A stretch of 64,000 nucleotides of DNA from JAQBQB01 sp963757185 (GCA_963757185.1 CAVWQI010000010.1:310001-374000); one strand, 5' to 3'. Numbered from the stretch's first letter, positions 1 through 9,471 are shown. The notes: generated from the sequence alone by a model not told the origin. A program made the numbers and translations.

Positions 1-152
1 TTCGACAACCCGCTGGGAGTGACCAGAATCGAGCCGTCGGCGAGACGCGCCGACACGTTTCCATCGGGACCGGCGATGAGACCGCGCTCGTAGAGCCGGC
101 GGCAAACGCCGACGATCGCCAGCGCCACCGCATCGCGATCGCGCGCGGTCAC
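1..152 (-). CDS. Class II aldolase/adducin-family protein, N-terminal fragment
   Basis: The reverse strand gives about 50 residues starting at a GTG at 152-150 and running off the window edge. The motif GNVSARLADGSILVTPSG is the glycine-rich N-terminal signature of class II (zinc) sugar-phosphate aldolases such as fuculose- or ribulose-phosphate aldolase and epimerase; in that family the Asn-Val-Ser segment helps bind substrate phosphate. The GTG shares one base with the TAG stop of the upstream dihydroorotase gene (TAGTG), so translational coupling is likely and this is the fourth gene of the pyrimidine operon. The substrate cannot be told from the fragment. Confidence 0.75.
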   Translation of the reverse strand, partial: MTARDRDAVALAIVGVCRRLYERGLIAGPDGNVSARLADGSILVTPSGLS

Positions 153-1486
153 TATCGCGCCGCCCGCGCTGCCCCGGCGGAGGTCAGCCCCGCTCCGCCG
201 TGCACGACTCGGCCGTCGACGAGCGTCCACCGAACGCGTCCTCGCAACGTTTGGCCCGTGTACGGCGTGTTTCGCCCCTTCGATTTGAACGCCGCCGGAT
301 CCACCGTCCACTCGACGTCGGGATCGAACACGGTGACGTCCGCCGCGCCGCCGCGCCGCAGCGTTCCGCCCGGCAACTTGAAGACGCGGGCCGGCGCGCA
401 CGACATCTTTTCGATGAGCGTCGGCAAATCGATTCGTTTTTGGGCGACGAGCCACGTGAGGTTCACCGCGAGCGCGGTCTCGAGCCCGACGATCCCGTTC
501 GGCGCGTCGGCGAATTCGCGCTCCTTCTCGTCGTAGTGGTGCGGCGCATGGTCCGTCGCGATGAGATCGATCGTCCCGTCCCGCACCGCTTCCTGTAGCG
601 CCGCGACGTCGTCCGCGGTGCGCAGCGGCGGGTTCATCTTGGCGTTCGTGTCGTATGCGCCGACCGCCTCTTCCGTCAGCGACAGGTGATGCGGGCAGAC
701 CTCCGCCGTCACGTTGATGCCCCGCTCCTTCCCCCATCGAATCAGCTCGACGGATCCGCGCGTGCTCATATGGCAGAGATGAATGTGGCCGCCGGTGCGC
801 CGCGCGAGGAGGATGTCGCGGATCGCCATGATCTCTTCCGCCTCCGACGGCACGCCCTTGAGGCCGAGTCGCGCGCTGACGATGCCCTCGTTCATCGCGC
901 CGCCCTTGGCGAGCGTCGGCTCCTCGCAGTGGTCGGCGACGGGAATCCCAAACGTGCGCGCATACTCGAGCGCCGTCCGCATGAGATGCGCGCTCACCAC
1001 GGGCCGTCCGTCGTCGCTCACCGCGACCGCGCCGGCGGCGACCATTTCTCCAAATTCGGCGAGCGATTCCCCCCTCTGTCCGACGGAGATCGCGCCGATC
1101 GGGTAGACGTGCGACGCGTTGGCGCGCTGCGCCTGGCGGATGATGAATCCGACCGCCGCCTGGTTGTCGGTGACCGGATCGGTATTCGGCATCGCGCACA
1201 CGGCGGTGAACCCGCCGGCGGCGGCGGCGCGCGCACCCGTCGCGATCGTCTCCACCTCTTCGCGCCCCGGCTCGCGCAGATGGCAGTGCACGTCGACGAA
1301 ACCCGGCGACACGACCAGCCCGGAACAGTCGAGCGTCTCGAGTCCGTCTCGTTCCTCGGCGTCGTTGCCCGCGCGCGGGCCGATCGCCGCGATCTCGCCG
1401 TCGACGACGAGCACGTCGCCGGTGGTATCGAGTGATTGCGACGGATCGATGATGCGTCCGCCGCGAAGCAGGAGTGAGCCGCTCAT
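152..1486 (-). CDS. pyrC: Dihydroorotase
   Basis: A 444-residue cyclic amidohydrolase that closes carbamoyl-aspartate to dihydroorotate, step 3 of de novo pyrimidine synthesis, in the cytoplasm. The metal-binding motif VDVHCHLREPG lies near residue 60, with DHCEEP and HLCHMS histidines in the middle and ATDHAPHH near residue 310, all expected for the class I (PyrC/allantoinase-like) enzymes of about 430 residues. The start chosen is the ATG whose first bases overlap the TGA of pyrB (ATGA), because the longer upstream reading is arginine-rich pyrB shadow sequence. It is coupled to pyrB upstream and to the aldolase downstream. Confidence 0.95.
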   Translation of the reverse strand: MSGSLLLRGGRIIDPSQSLDTTGDVLVVDGEIAAIGPRAGNDAEERDGLETLDCSGLVVSPGFVDVHCHLREPGREEVETIATGARAAAAGGFTAVCAMPNTDPVTDNQAAVGFIIRQAQRANASHVYPIGAISVGQRGESLAEFGEMVAAGAVAVSDDGRPVVSAHLMRTALEYARTFGIPVADHCEEPTLAKGGAMNEGIVSARLGLKGVPSEAEEIMAIRDILLARRTGGHIHLCHMSTRGSVELIRWGKERGINVTAEVCPHHLSLTEEAVGAYDTNAKMNPPLRTADDVAALQEAVRDGTIDLIATDHAPHHYDEKEREFADAPNGIVGLETALAVNLTWLVAQKRIDLPTLIEKMSCAPARVFKLPGGTLRRGGAADVTVFDPDVEWTVDPAAFKSKGRNTPYTGQTLRGRVRWTLVDGRVVHGGAGLTSAGAARAAR

Positions 1487-2445
1487 CGCTCTCCTCCTCT
1501 CTTCGCCGCTTCGGCGAGCTCCGGCCGTCCGCCGGACAGGAGATAGAGCACCGCCATGCGCACCGCGACGCCGTTCGTCACTTGATCGAGGATCACGCTG
1601 AAGGGACCGTCGGCCACGTCGGAATCGATCTCGACGCCGCGGTTCATCGGCCCGGGGTGGAGGATGAGCACGTCGCGCTTCGCCGCGTCGAGTCGCTCGC
1701 GTGAAATACCGAACACTCGGTTGTACTCGCGGAGCGACGGGATGTAACCCGCCGTCATGCGCTCGAGCTGAAGTCTGAGGATATTGAGCGCGTCCGCCCA
1801 CTCGATGGCCGCCTCGACGCGATCGAACACCGTCACGCCGAAGTCGTCGATCGCGCTGGGCAGCAGCGAACGTGGTCCGCAGACGCCGACCTGCGCGCCC
1901 ATCTTGGTCAGCCCCCAGATGTTCGACCGCGCGACGCGCGAGTGCAGCACGTCGCCGACGATGCACACCTTGATGCCGTCGAGCCGCTTGAAGTGATCGC
2001 GCAGCGTGAGCATGTCGAGCAGCCCCTGCGTCGGGTGCTCGTGCGTGCCGTCGCCGGCGTTGATGACGTTCGACTCGATGCGGTCGGCGAGGAAACGCGC
2101 CGCTCCCGACGCGCCGTGGCGGATGACGACCATGTCGATCCGCATCGCTTCGAGATTTCGCGCCGTGTCGACGAGCGTCTCGCCCTTCGTCACGCTCGAC
2201 CCCGACGCCGCCACGTTGACCGTATCGGCCGAGAGGCGCTTTTCAGCGAACTCGAACGACACGCGCGTCCGCGTCGACGCTTCGAAGAACAGATTCACGA
2301 TCGTGGCGCCGCGCAGCGTCGGCACCTTCTTGATCGCTCGCTCGCTGATTTCCTTGAACGGCTCGGCGGTGTCGAGAATCAACCGGATTTGCTCGCCGCT
2401 GAGCGGCTCGAGCCCCAGAAGATCCTTGCCGAGCGGTTGCGTCAC
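1483..2445 (-). CDS. pyrB: Aspartate carbamoyltransferase catalytic subunit
   Basis: A 320-residue protein, the usual length, that transfers a carbamoyl group from carbamoyl phosphate to aspartate. It shows the carbamoyl-phosphate loop FEASTRTRVSFE near residue 56, HPTQGLLDMLTL near residue 138, and LHPGPMNRG near residue 262, which binds aspartate. No pyrI regulatory-subunit gene is adjacent, so the enzyme is probably unregulated by nucleotide effectors or is controlled through PyrR. It overlaps pyrC by 4 bases at its end and pyrR by 4 bases at its start, a tightly coupled operon. Confidence 0.96.
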   Translation of the reverse strand: MTQPLGKDLLGLEPLSGEQIRLILDTAEPFKEISERAIKKVPTLRGATIVNLFFEASTRTRVSFEFAEKRLSADTVNVAASGSSVTKGETLVDTARNLEAMRIDMVVIRHGASGAARFLADRIESNVINAGDGTHEHPTQGLLDMLTLRDHFKRLDGIKVCIVGDVLHSRVARSNIWGLTKMGAQVGVCGPRSLLPSAIDDFGVTVFDRVEAAIEWADALNILRLQLERMTAGYIPSLREYNRVFGISRERLDAAKRDVLILHPGPMNRGVEIDSDVADGPFSVILDQVTNGVAVRMAVLYLLSGGRPELAEAAKRGGER

Positions 2446-2999
2446 GCCGTGTCCTCGCGTTGGGCGATGACGACACCGTTCTTGCCGTCGATTTCCTGCA
2501 CCAGCACGTCCACGCGTTGCGACATGAGCACGGAGATCTTCTTGCCGACGATGTCCGGCTGGATGGGCAGTTCACGACCGCCGCGGTCAATCAAAACGGC
2601 CAAAGCGATTCGCTTCGGCCGGCCGAAGTCGGCCAGCTCGTCGAGGGCCGCGCGAATCGTTCGACCGGTGTAGAGAACGTCGTCCACGATCACGACGCAG
2701 CGGCCGTCGATGTCCACCGGGATCTCGGTCTGCCCCACGACCGGCCGAGGGCCGACCGTTTGGAGGTCGTCGCGGTAGAGGGTGATGTCGAGAGCGCCCC
2801 GCGCGACGTCGGCTTTCTCGCGTTCGCCGATCGTCGAGACGATTTGCGCCGCGAGCTGGACTCCGCGGCGCTGAATGCCGACGATGACGAGATCGTCGGT
2901 CCCGTCGTTCAATTCAACGATCTCGTCGGCCATCCGCCGAACGGTTCGGTCGAAGGCCCTCGCGTCGAGGACGGTAGTCTGTTTTGGCGGCGCGGCCAT
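2442..2999 (-). CDS. pyrR: Bifunctional pyr operon regulator / uracil phosphoribosyltransferase
   Basis: A phosphoribosyltransferase-fold protein of about 185 residues. The PRPP-binding loop VVIVDDVLYTGRTIRAAL is complete, and the N-terminal part (VGIQRRGVQLAAQI) also matches PyrR. PyrR proteins bind UMP and pyr mRNA to attenuate transcription and keep uracil phosphoribosyltransferase activity. It is the first gene of the pyrR-pyrB-pyrC chain and overlaps pyrB by 4 bases. I chose the ATG at 2999; a TTG-type start three codons upstream is possible. The short region to the divergent gene (about 120 bp) shows no obvious attenuator hairpin, so how control works here is unclear. Confidence 0.93.
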   Translation of the reverse strand: MAAPPKQTTVLDARAFDRTVRRMADEIVELNDGTDDLVIVGIQRRGVQLAAQIVSTIGEREKADVARGALDITLYRDDLQTVGPRPVVGQTEIPVDIDGRCVVIVDDVLYTGRTIRAALDELADFGRPKRIALAVLIDRGGRELPIQPDIVGKKISVLMSQRVDVLVQEIDGKNGVVIAQREDTA

Positions 3000-3126
3000 C
3001 GGGAGCACAATATAGAAGGGTCGCGTCCTGGCTGTCGACTGTTAGCCGAACGACAGGTTGGTTCGGCCCGGCGAACGTACATTGGGCTCGACCCCAACCG
3101 CCATCTTCCGCAAACGGAGCCCCGAC

Positions 3127-4137
3127 ATGCCTCGCCTCTCCGTCGCACTCATCCTCTGCGCCGCCGCCACGCTCTCCGCGCAGAACCCAGCCGCGTATCG
3201 CATCACGCACTCCTATCCTCTCGGCGGCGACGGCAGTTGGGACTATGTCGTCCCCGATCCGGCGCACCACCGCGTTTTCATCGGCCGCCAGAGCCGCCTG
3301 ATGGTCGTCGACGCCAACGACGGCAAACTCCTCGGCGAGGTGACCGGCATCAACGGCGCACACGGGACCGCCGTCGCCGAGAAGACGGGGCACGGCTTCG
3401 CGACCTCCGGCAACGACAGCTCGGTCGTGATGTTCGACCTGGCGACGTACAAGGTTCTCGGCCGCGCGCATGCCGCGGAGGACGCCGACGCCATCATTTA
3501 CGATCCCGCGTCGAACCGCGTGTTCACCTTCAACGGCGACGCGCACTCGTCGACGGTGATCGACCCGGTGAGCGGTAAGACGATCACGAACATCGATCTC
3601 GGCGGCAAGCCGGAGTACGGCGTGTCCGCCGGCGATGGAAAGGTGTACGCGAACCTCACGGACAACGGCGAAATCGTCGAGATCGACGCGAAGAACCTCA
3701 AGGTCACGCGCCGCTGGTCCACGGCGCCGTGCAAGAACCCGGTGTCGATGGCGATCGACGTCGAGCACCACCGATTGTTCAGCGGATGCCGGAGCGGCGT
3801 GATGGCGGTGTCCGACTACGCGGCCGGGAAGATCGTGACGACTCTGCCGATCGGCACCGGGGTCGACGGCGCCGGATACGATCCGTCGACCGGAAACGCG
3901 TTCGCGTCGAACGCCGATGGTACGCTCACCGTGATCCACGAGGACGCGCCCGACACGTACCACGTCGTCGAGACGGTGCAGACGATGACGGGTTCGCGAA
4001 ACATGGGTCTGGACCCGACGACGCACAAAATCTTTCTCGCCGGAGCGAAATTCGGCGCGCCGCCGACGTCGGGGCGCGGGCGCCCCCCGATGGTGCCGGG
4101 GTCGTTCGTGGTGTTGGTCGTCGAGCGAAACCCCTGA
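3127..4137 (+). CDS. Secreted YncE-like beta-propeller protein
   Basis: A 336-residue protein with a short signal peptide (SVALILCAAATLSAQ) followed by repeated blades of the YVTN/NHL type, for example phrases such as VVPDPAHHRVFIG, MFDLATYKVLG, TVIDPVSGKTI and VSDYAAGKIVTTL at regular spacing. Such propellers are usually periplasmic or surface binding proteins with no catalytic residues. The ATG is preceded by a GGAG site; a longer reading from 3058 adds an arginine-rich stretch and was rejected. It is divergent from pyrR. Function unknown; confidence is in the fold, not the role. Confidence 0.85.
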   Translation: MPRLSVALILCAAATLSAQNPAAYRITHSYPLGGDGSWDYVVPDPAHHRVFIGRQSRLMVVDANDGKLLGEVTGINGAHGTAVAEKTGHGFATSGNDSSVVMFDLATYKVLGRAHAAEDADAIIYDPASNRVFTFNGDAHSSTVIDPVSGKTITNIDLGGKPEYGVSAGDGKVYANLTDNGEIVEIDAKNLKVTRRWSTAPCKNPVSMAIDVEHHRLFSGCRSGVMAVSDYAAGKIVTTLPIGTGVDGAGYDPSTGNAFASNADGTLTVIHEDAPDTYHVVETVQTMTGSRNMGLDPTTHKIFLAGAKFGAPPTSGRGRPPMVPGSFVVLVVERNP

Positions 4138-4424
4138 GGGCGCGAACGGCAGGAAGTGGGTTAGCGGTGGGCGCTACTTCGAGGTTGTGCGTTCCCGCTC
4201 ATACGACTTGGTATGTGCAGGAACTCGTCTCATCCGAATCCGACGAGCCACACGAATAACGGCCGCTTTCCGCGCGAGTGGCCATTGGAAGTGTCCGGTC
4301 TTGGGACTTCCCGCCAAGAAACGTGGCGGACGCGCGGTGGTCGATGCCTGAGCGGTGCCGCGCGGCGTGGCGGGTCGTCCCTAGGTGGTAGCTGCCGGAT
4401 TCCCCTCCCACACCACCGCCCGCA
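4138..4424. other. Intergenic region before the orphan permease
   Basis: This stretch of 287 bases holds no convincing gene. It has an imperfect inverted repeat near 4288-4312 (GGAAGTGTCC with GGGACTTCC). Unlike the other three permease genes in the window, this one has no PadR gene in front of it. Confidence 0.4.
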
Positions 4425-6860
4425 GTGCGCCTCTCCGGTACCGACCTCCGCATAGCCATCCGCTCGTTCACGCGCCACCGGGGCTTCAGCATCGTCGCCG
4501 TGGTTTCGCTCGGTTTGGCAATCGCGCTCAACACGACGATGTACAGCGTGCTCGACGCGATGATCAACCCGCGCGTCGACGTGGCGCATCCCGAAGAGCT
4601 CTTCTCGCTCAGCGTCTGGGGCGACCGCTTCGGGAAGATCACGCTGCAGCAGCGCGCCGACATTCTCGCGTCGGCGTCGAGCACTCTCACCGCGACGGCG
4701 ACGTTCGGCGGTTTGCGCGAGCCGGCGATGCTCGAGCACGGACGGCGGCTGAGGCGCGGCGGGGTCGCCCAGGTCTCGCCGAACATCTTTCGCTTTCTCG
4801 GCATTCACCCGACCGAGGGCCGAGCATTCACGGACGCCGACTACACGGATTCGTCGTCACCTGTCGTTGTCAGCAGCGCGGTAGCGAGTGGGCTCTTCCC
4901 GTTCGAGTCCGCGGTCGGCTCGACGATCAGCATCGATGGCGCGTCCCATCCGATCATCGGCGTCATCGATCGCGCGGCGCAAGTGCCCGGCTCGGAGTAC
5001 GCGGTTTGGATGCTACCACCTCCAACCGTGCCGCTGAGCGCTTTGCCTGCCAACATCGCGCGCCTGCGACCGGGCATCACGCTCAAGCAAGCGCAGCCCA
5101 CGATCGACGAGCTGTCGCACCGATTCGGCCTTCTCGCGGCGGCAGCGGGCGAGTCGCTCAAGGGCGCCGGCTTCCTTCTCAAGCCGATCGGGTATCAGCA
5201 ATTCCATTTCGCGGGCTTCCATTTCGCGCTGATCGGCGCGGTGCTGGCCGTACTGCTCATCGCATGCGCGAACCTGGCGAACCTTCAGCTTGCGCGCGGC
5301 TTGGGGCGCAGCCGCGAGCTGGCTTTGCGCACGGCCCTCGGCGCGACGCGGAAAGACATCATCGCGCAGCTTCTTCTCGAGAGTGGATTGCTTGCGGCCG
5401 CCGGACTCGCGTTCGGTCTCCTGGCCACACTCTGGGGCAACAAGCTGCTCGAAGCTCGCATTCCGCCGAGCGTGGCCGAGTGGGTGATAGCACCGCAGAC
5501 GAGTTGGCGGATGTTCGCGTTCGGGATCGTGGCGTGCGTTGTGTGCGTCGTCATCATCGGCCTCGTGCCCGCCCTCCACGTCTCGCGCGCGGACCCGAAC
5601 GAGCTGCTCAAATCCGGCGCCGGTACCGGCGCGAACACGCGCAACCGCCGCAAGTACTCGCTCATGATCATGGTCGAGATGGGTCTCTCGCTCGCCGTGC
5701 TGAGTGGGACCGCCCTCGTGGTGCGCAGCGCCTTCGTCTTCGATTCGTTCGAGACCGGCTTCGACCTCAAACCGCTCTCCGAGGCGTGGGTCTTCAACCG
5801 CGCGCCCCATGTTTCCAAGCGGTACGTGGACGGACAGAATGAGGTGCTGAGCCTGCTGGCCAGCGTTCCCGATGTCGCGAGTGCCGCCGTCACCTCGTAC
5901 GGCTACCTCGAAGACAACGGGATCGCCGCCGTGGATGCCCACGGTGACAAGCGCTCCTACGTGGCGCTGCGGCAAGGGTACACCGTCGTCTCCCCAGGGT
6001 ACCTGCGCACGATGCAGATCCCGCTCGTCCAGGGGCACGACTTCACCGACGGCACCGCGACCGCCGGCGAGATGATCATCGATGAGCAGACGGCGACGTA
6101 TCTCTGGCCGGACGGCCATTGGGTCGGCAACCAGATCAAGCTCGGGAGCGACTCGTCGCACGCGCCGTGGATCCGTATCGTCGGGGTGGCGCGTCAGACG
6201 CGTACCAACGTCAATCAACACGACGTGGACAATCCACACGCGCCGCCGCCCCATACGCTCGGCAAGATGTACTACCGGCCGGCCGCGACGGATTCCTTCG
6301 TCGCCAACAGGTACGGATACATGTCGAACGCCGTCATTCGGGCACGGCGAGACCCGCAGCATTTGCCCCTCAACGTCCGCCGCGCGTTCACGAAGCTCCC
6401 GGCGTCCTGGACGACGAGCGTCGGGACAATGGAAGAGGCTATGGGGCTGCTGCGGCTTCGCGAGAGCCACGACTTCGTGGCCGACATCTTCCAACTGTTC
6501 ACGCTTCTCGCGCTCGGACTCGCGGCGCTCGGCATCTACGGCGTGGTCGCGCACTCCGTCGCCGAACGAAGGCGCGAGTTCGGCGTCCGCATCGCGCTCG
6601 GCGCCGACACGCGGCAGATCCTGCGCGCCGTGCTCCGGGAAGGAAACGCCGTCGCACTCGGCGGCGTCGCGGTCGGCCTGCTCTGCACCAAGTACACGGT
6701 GAGTTGGCTCTACGCCTTCTCGTTCGACGGCGACCAGTACGACGCCCCGCTGTTCGCGGCCATGGCCGCGGTCCTGTTCATCGTCGCGATCGTCGCGGCG
6801 CTCGGACCGGCGCTCAGGGCGACGAGAATCGACCCCGTGGAAGCGATGAGGTCGGAATAG
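4425..6860 (+). CDS. ADOP-family ABC transporter permease without N-terminal extension
   Basis: An 811-residue duplicated permease of the acidobacterial duplicated orphan permease type: transmembrane helix near residues 20-40, MacB-like periplasmic domain, a three-helix FtsX block near residues 265-400 (HFALIGAVLAVLLIACANLA), then a second helix, a second periplasmic domain and a C-terminal FtsX block ending in ARTIDPVEAM-like sequence (RATRIDPVEAMRSE). The start is a GTG. The other three permeases here are about 890 residues because they carry an extra 75-90 residue cytoplasmic N-terminus, absent in this one. No ATPase gene is nearby, typical of the family. Substrate unknown; MacB-like export or mechanotransmission is the family precedent. 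Confidence 0.88.
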   Translation: MRLSGTDLRIAIRSFTRHRGFSIVAVVSLGLAIALNTTMYSVLDAMINPRVDVAHPEELFSLSVWGDRFGKITLQQRADILASASSTLTATATFGGLREPAMLEHGRRLRRGGVAQVSPNIFRFLGIHPTEGRAFTDADYTDSSSPVVVSSAVASGLFPFESAVGSTISIDGASHPIIGVIDRAAQVPGSEYAVWMLPPPTVPLSALPANIARLRPGITLKQAQPTIDELSHRFGLLAAAAGESLKGAGFLLKPIGYQQFHFAGFHFALIGAVLAVLLIACANLANLQLARGLGRSRELALRTALGATRKDIIAQLLLESGLLAAAGLAFGLLATLWGNKLLEARIPPSVAEWVIAPQTSWRMFAFGIVACVVCVVIIGLVPALHVSRADPNELLKSGAGTGANTRNRRKYSLMIMVEMGLSLAVLSGTALVVRSAFVFDSFETGFDLKPLSEAWVFNRAPHVSKRYVDGQNEVLSLLASVPDVASAAVTSYGYLEDNGIAAVDAHGDKRSYVALRQGYTVVSPGYLRTMQIPLVQGHDFTDGTATAGEMIIDEQTATYLWPDGHWVGNQIKLGSDSSHAPWIRIVGVARQTRTNVNQHDVDNPHAPPPHTLGKMYYRPAATDSFVANRYGYMSNAVIRARRDPQHLPLNVRRAFTKLPASWTTSVGTMEEAMGLLRLRESHDFVADIFQLFTLLALGLAALGIYGVVAHSVAERRREFGVRIALGADTRQILRAVLREGNAVALGGVAVGLLCTKYTVSWLYAFSFDGDQYDAPLFAAMAAVLFIVAIVAALGPALRATRIDPVEAMRSE

Positions 6861-6901
6861 GGTGCACCGGTGGACCGTGGACCGGTGTTACTGCTAAGCG
6901 G

Positions 6902-8185
6902 CTATCGGACGACCAGGGCGTCGTAGACGACGGCCGGCAACTTGGCGGCGAGATCCGCCGTGTTCGGGATCTGATTGATCATGAACACGACGGTGAGCTT
7001 CTCCTTCGGATCCACGAACGCAATCGTGCCGTAACCTCCGCGCCAGCCGAACGTCCCCACCGACTTCGGTCCGTCGGCGCCGGTGCTGTCGATCGTGTAG
7101 AACCCGAAGCCGAATCCCTGCCCCGGAACGCCGTACCGCGCGCCGATCTGGTTGTGCGTCATGAGGTCGACCGACCTCGATGAGAGAATTCGCACGCCGT
7201 CGAGCGTGCCCCCCGCTCTGATCATCTCCAGAAAACGCGAGTAGTCGCGCGCGGTCGAGAGTAGTCCGGCGCCTCCCGCGAAATTCTTGCGCGGTCCGTC
7301 CACGTAGTTGCCCTGGCCGCGCGGCCCGTCGGGTCCACGCATCGCATGCTGTGTCGAGTCGCTGGCGTACACGGCGACGAGCCGCGCGCGCTGCTCGGTC
7401 GGTAGAAAGAAATACGTGTCCTTCATTCCGAGCGGCCCCGTAATGCGGTCGTGGACGTATCGATCGAGCGGCATCCCCGACGCGCGCTCCACGACGCAGC
7501 CAAGGATGTCGAGGTTGTAGCCGAACACCCACCGCTCGCCGGGCTGCGCCACGAACGGCAGAGTGCCCAATCGCTCCATCGTCGCGCACGCCGGCTCGTC
7601 CTTGTCCGCCGTGTACCAGCCAAGGCCCGCGCCGGCGCCGGGCCCGAGCGCTTTTGTCGTGTATCGAGCCGCGACCTGCGGCTCGAGACCGTACGAGATC
7701 CCCGCCGTGTGCGTGATGAGGTCTCGAATCGTGATCGGCCTACGCGCGGGGACGAGCGTGCGGCCGCTGTCGCCCGGCGCATCGCTGGCGACGAAGGTGT
7801 GGGCAAACGTCGGCAGCCACCGCGACGCCGGGTCGTCGATCGACAACTTCCCCGCCTCGGCGAGTTGGAGTATCGCCACCGACGTGATTGGTTTTGATTC
7901 GGACGCGATCCGGAAGATCGCGTCGGGCGTCATCGGGCGCTTCGCCTCTCTGTCCGACCAACCTACGCCGCGTTCGTAGACGACCTTTCCGTCGCGCGAG
8001 ATCAGCACGACCGCGCCGCCGATGCGACCCGAGTCGATGTAGCTCTGAAGGAACCGATCGATGCGCGCCGGCTCCTGCGCGCCCGCGTCTGGCAAACCAA
8101 GCGTCGCCCCAACGACGACGAGCGCGGCGGCAACGACGGGCGATGGCGGCGTGAAGCGTGTGACCCGCGGCGGGATGGCACTCAT
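6902..8185 (-). CDS. Secreted class C beta-lactamase-family serine hydrolase
   Basis: A 427-residue exported protein with a signal peptide ending near DAGAQ. The catalytic SxxK motif is in RIASESKPITS near residue 95, and the YxN-like second motif is GYNLDILG. The segment LITHTAGISYG is typical of the EstB/penicillin-binding-protein-like branch of class C proteins, which includes esterases and D-aminopeptidases. It is longer than true AmpC (about 360), so esterase or peptidase activity is more likely than resistance. The ATG at 8185 has a good AGGAGG site six bases upstream; the longer TTG start was rejected. Confidence 0.88.
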   Translation of the reverse strand: MSAIPPRVTRFTPPSPVVAAALVVVGATLGLPDAGAQEPARIDRFLQSYIDSGRIGGAVVLISRDGKVVYERGVGWSDREAKRPMTPDAIFRIASESKPITSVAILQLAEAGKLSIDDPASRWLPTFAHTFVASDAPGDSGRTLVPARRPITIRDLITHTAGISYGLEPQVAARYTTKALGPGAGAGLGWYTADKDEPACATMERLGTLPFVAQPGERWVFGYNLDILGCVVERASGMPLDRYVHDRITGPLGMKDTYFFLPTEQRARLVAVYASDSTQHAMRGPDGPRGQGNYVDGPRKNFAGGAGLLSTARDYSRFLEMIRAGGTLDGVRILSSRSVDLMTHNQIGARYGVPGQGFGFGFYTIDSTGADGPKSVGTFGWRGGYGTIAFVDPKEKLTVVFMINQIPNTADLAAKLPAVVYDALVVR

Positions 8186-8238
8186 CAAGCGCCTCCTCGG
8201 CTCAGAGCGGTGGTGGACGGCTCTCTTCTCTCCTCAAA

Positions 8239-8259
8239 CGGTCCCGCCGAACGGGACCG
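8239..8259 (-). terminator. Stem-loop between the small membrane gene and the serine hydrolase
   Basis: CGGTCCCG and CGGGACCG form a perfect 8-bp stem with a 5-base loop. On the minus strand it is followed by TTT, so it may terminate the three-gene unit upstream or attenuate into the hydrolase gene. Confidence 0.5.
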
Positions 8260-8276
8260 GACAGAAGTCGTCCTGA

Positions 8277-8615
8277 TTATACACGATCTCGGCCGACGCG
8301 AGGCGCGCCCGGCCGAGTCGGAACCAGAGACCCGAATCGCTTGGAGAGCAGGTTCCACTCGAGCATGGCGGCGAGTCCGCTCAACACCATGCTGCCGCTC
8401 AGGTAGTAGACGCCCTCGAGCACGATGCGTGTGGCGTCGTACTCGCCGAACGTTCCGCCGACGAGAGCGTTCCATGCAGCCAGGACCGCGCCCAGCGCCG
8501 CGCCAACGTGCGAGACACGCTGTTCTATGAAGACGCGCCGTCCCGTGCGACGCGCAGCCTGCCAGGCCTCGCGATCCAACTCGTCATTCGACACGACGTC
8601 GAGGAAAGGCAGCAA
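8277..8615 (-). CDS. Small two-helix membrane protein, unknown
   Basis: A 112-residue protein with a hydrophilic N-terminus, two hydrophobic segments (around residues 37-55, VGAALGAVLAAWNALVGG, and 68-88, GVYYLSGSMVLSGLAAML) and a basic tail. I do not recognise the family. The start is a TTG and there is no strong ribosome site, so the exact N-terminus is doubtful. It lies 49 bp after the DUF4159 gene on the same strand, and a hairpin follows its stop. Confidence 0.5.
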   Translation of the reverse strand: MLPFLDVVSNDELDREAWQAARRTGRRVFIEQRVSHVGAALGAVLAAWNALVGGTFGEYDATRIVLEGVYYLSGSMVLSGLAAMLEWNLLSKRFGSLVPTRPGAPRVGRDRV

Positions 8616-8664
8616 CCGTGCCCTCCGCGTTGCGTGCCGAAGGCTGGCCGGCTCCGGCGTCTCC

Positions 8665-9471
8665 TCAGTGAATCAGCCCGTACATCAAATAATTGACGCC
8701 CAGCTCGTACGCCTCGTTCGACTCGGTCGCCGGCCGAAATCCGGTCGCCGAATACTCCCAGTAGTTCGAGACGTCCGTGTTGAAGTTGATCATCACCATC
8801 AGCCGCTTCGACCGATCGTTGCCGGCGAAGACGCCCTTGAATACCGGAGGCCCGTAATCGTAGAACTGCTTGACGATGTCGAATGAGGGAATGTCGAAGA
8901 ACGAGTGAAAGATCGGATGGGCGAGCTCCATGTCCATCGGATGCAGTCCCGGCAACACGAGGTTGAGCATCGCCTCGAGATTGGCCCACCCCGATTGCCC
9001 ACGCCGGCTGTCCTCACGCGAGTCGTCGATGATGAGGAAGCCGCCCTTGAGCAGGTACTTCCGCAGCGCGGCGACCTCCTTTTCGTTGAGCGTCAGATAG
9101 CCGCCCTCGACGAGGAACGCGACCGGATAGTGAAACAACTCCGGATCGCCGATCGCGATGACGTTCGTCGCGTCGAGATGCGGACGGAGCGTACTGATGT
9201 CCGCCGTGATTCTGAGCAGATTCGACTCGGCCGTTCCATGGTCGGTGTAGCCGTAGCCGTGGGCCCACGAGGGCTCGCCGCGATAGTAGCACTGTCCCGG
9301 GCCGCCCGTGTACATCAACCGGGCGAACGTGAACCGGCCGTCGTACGGAATGTTGTTGATCGGCGGATTCGCGCAGAGGTAGCCGCCGAACCCGTTCCGC
9401 TGGGCCGGCGCGGCCGCCAAGGCGGCGAGCGACAGCAGCGTCGCGACCGTTGAAGCGAGCCGTCTATTCAC
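8665..9471 (-). CDS. DUF4159-domain exported protein
   Basis: A 268-residue protein with a signal peptide (TVATLLSLAALAAAPAQ). The body has a flavodoxin/GATase-like arrangement typical of DUF4159: FTFARLMYTGG at the start of the domain, then LRKYLLKGGFLIIDD and NYLMYGLIH at the end. DUF4159 proteins commonly sit with von Willebrand/MoxR-type or gliding-associated clusters in other phyla; none of those is here. The GTG start overlaps the end of the upstream gene by 8 bases, so the two are probably co-translated and may act together outside the cytoplasm. Confidence 0.8.
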   Translation of the reverse strand: MNRRLASTVATLLSLAALAAAPAQRNGFGGYLCANPPINNIPYDGRFTFARLMYTGGPGQCYYRGEPSWAHGYGYTDHGTAESNLLRITADISTLRPHLDATNVIAIGDPELFHYPVAFLVEGGYLTLNEKEVAALRKYLLKGGFLIIDDSREDSRRGQSGWANLEAMLNLVLPGLHPMDMELAHPIFHSFFDIPSFDIVKQFYDYGPPVFKGVFAGNDRSKRLMVMINFNTDVSNYWEYSATGFRPATESNEAYELGVNYLMYGLIH

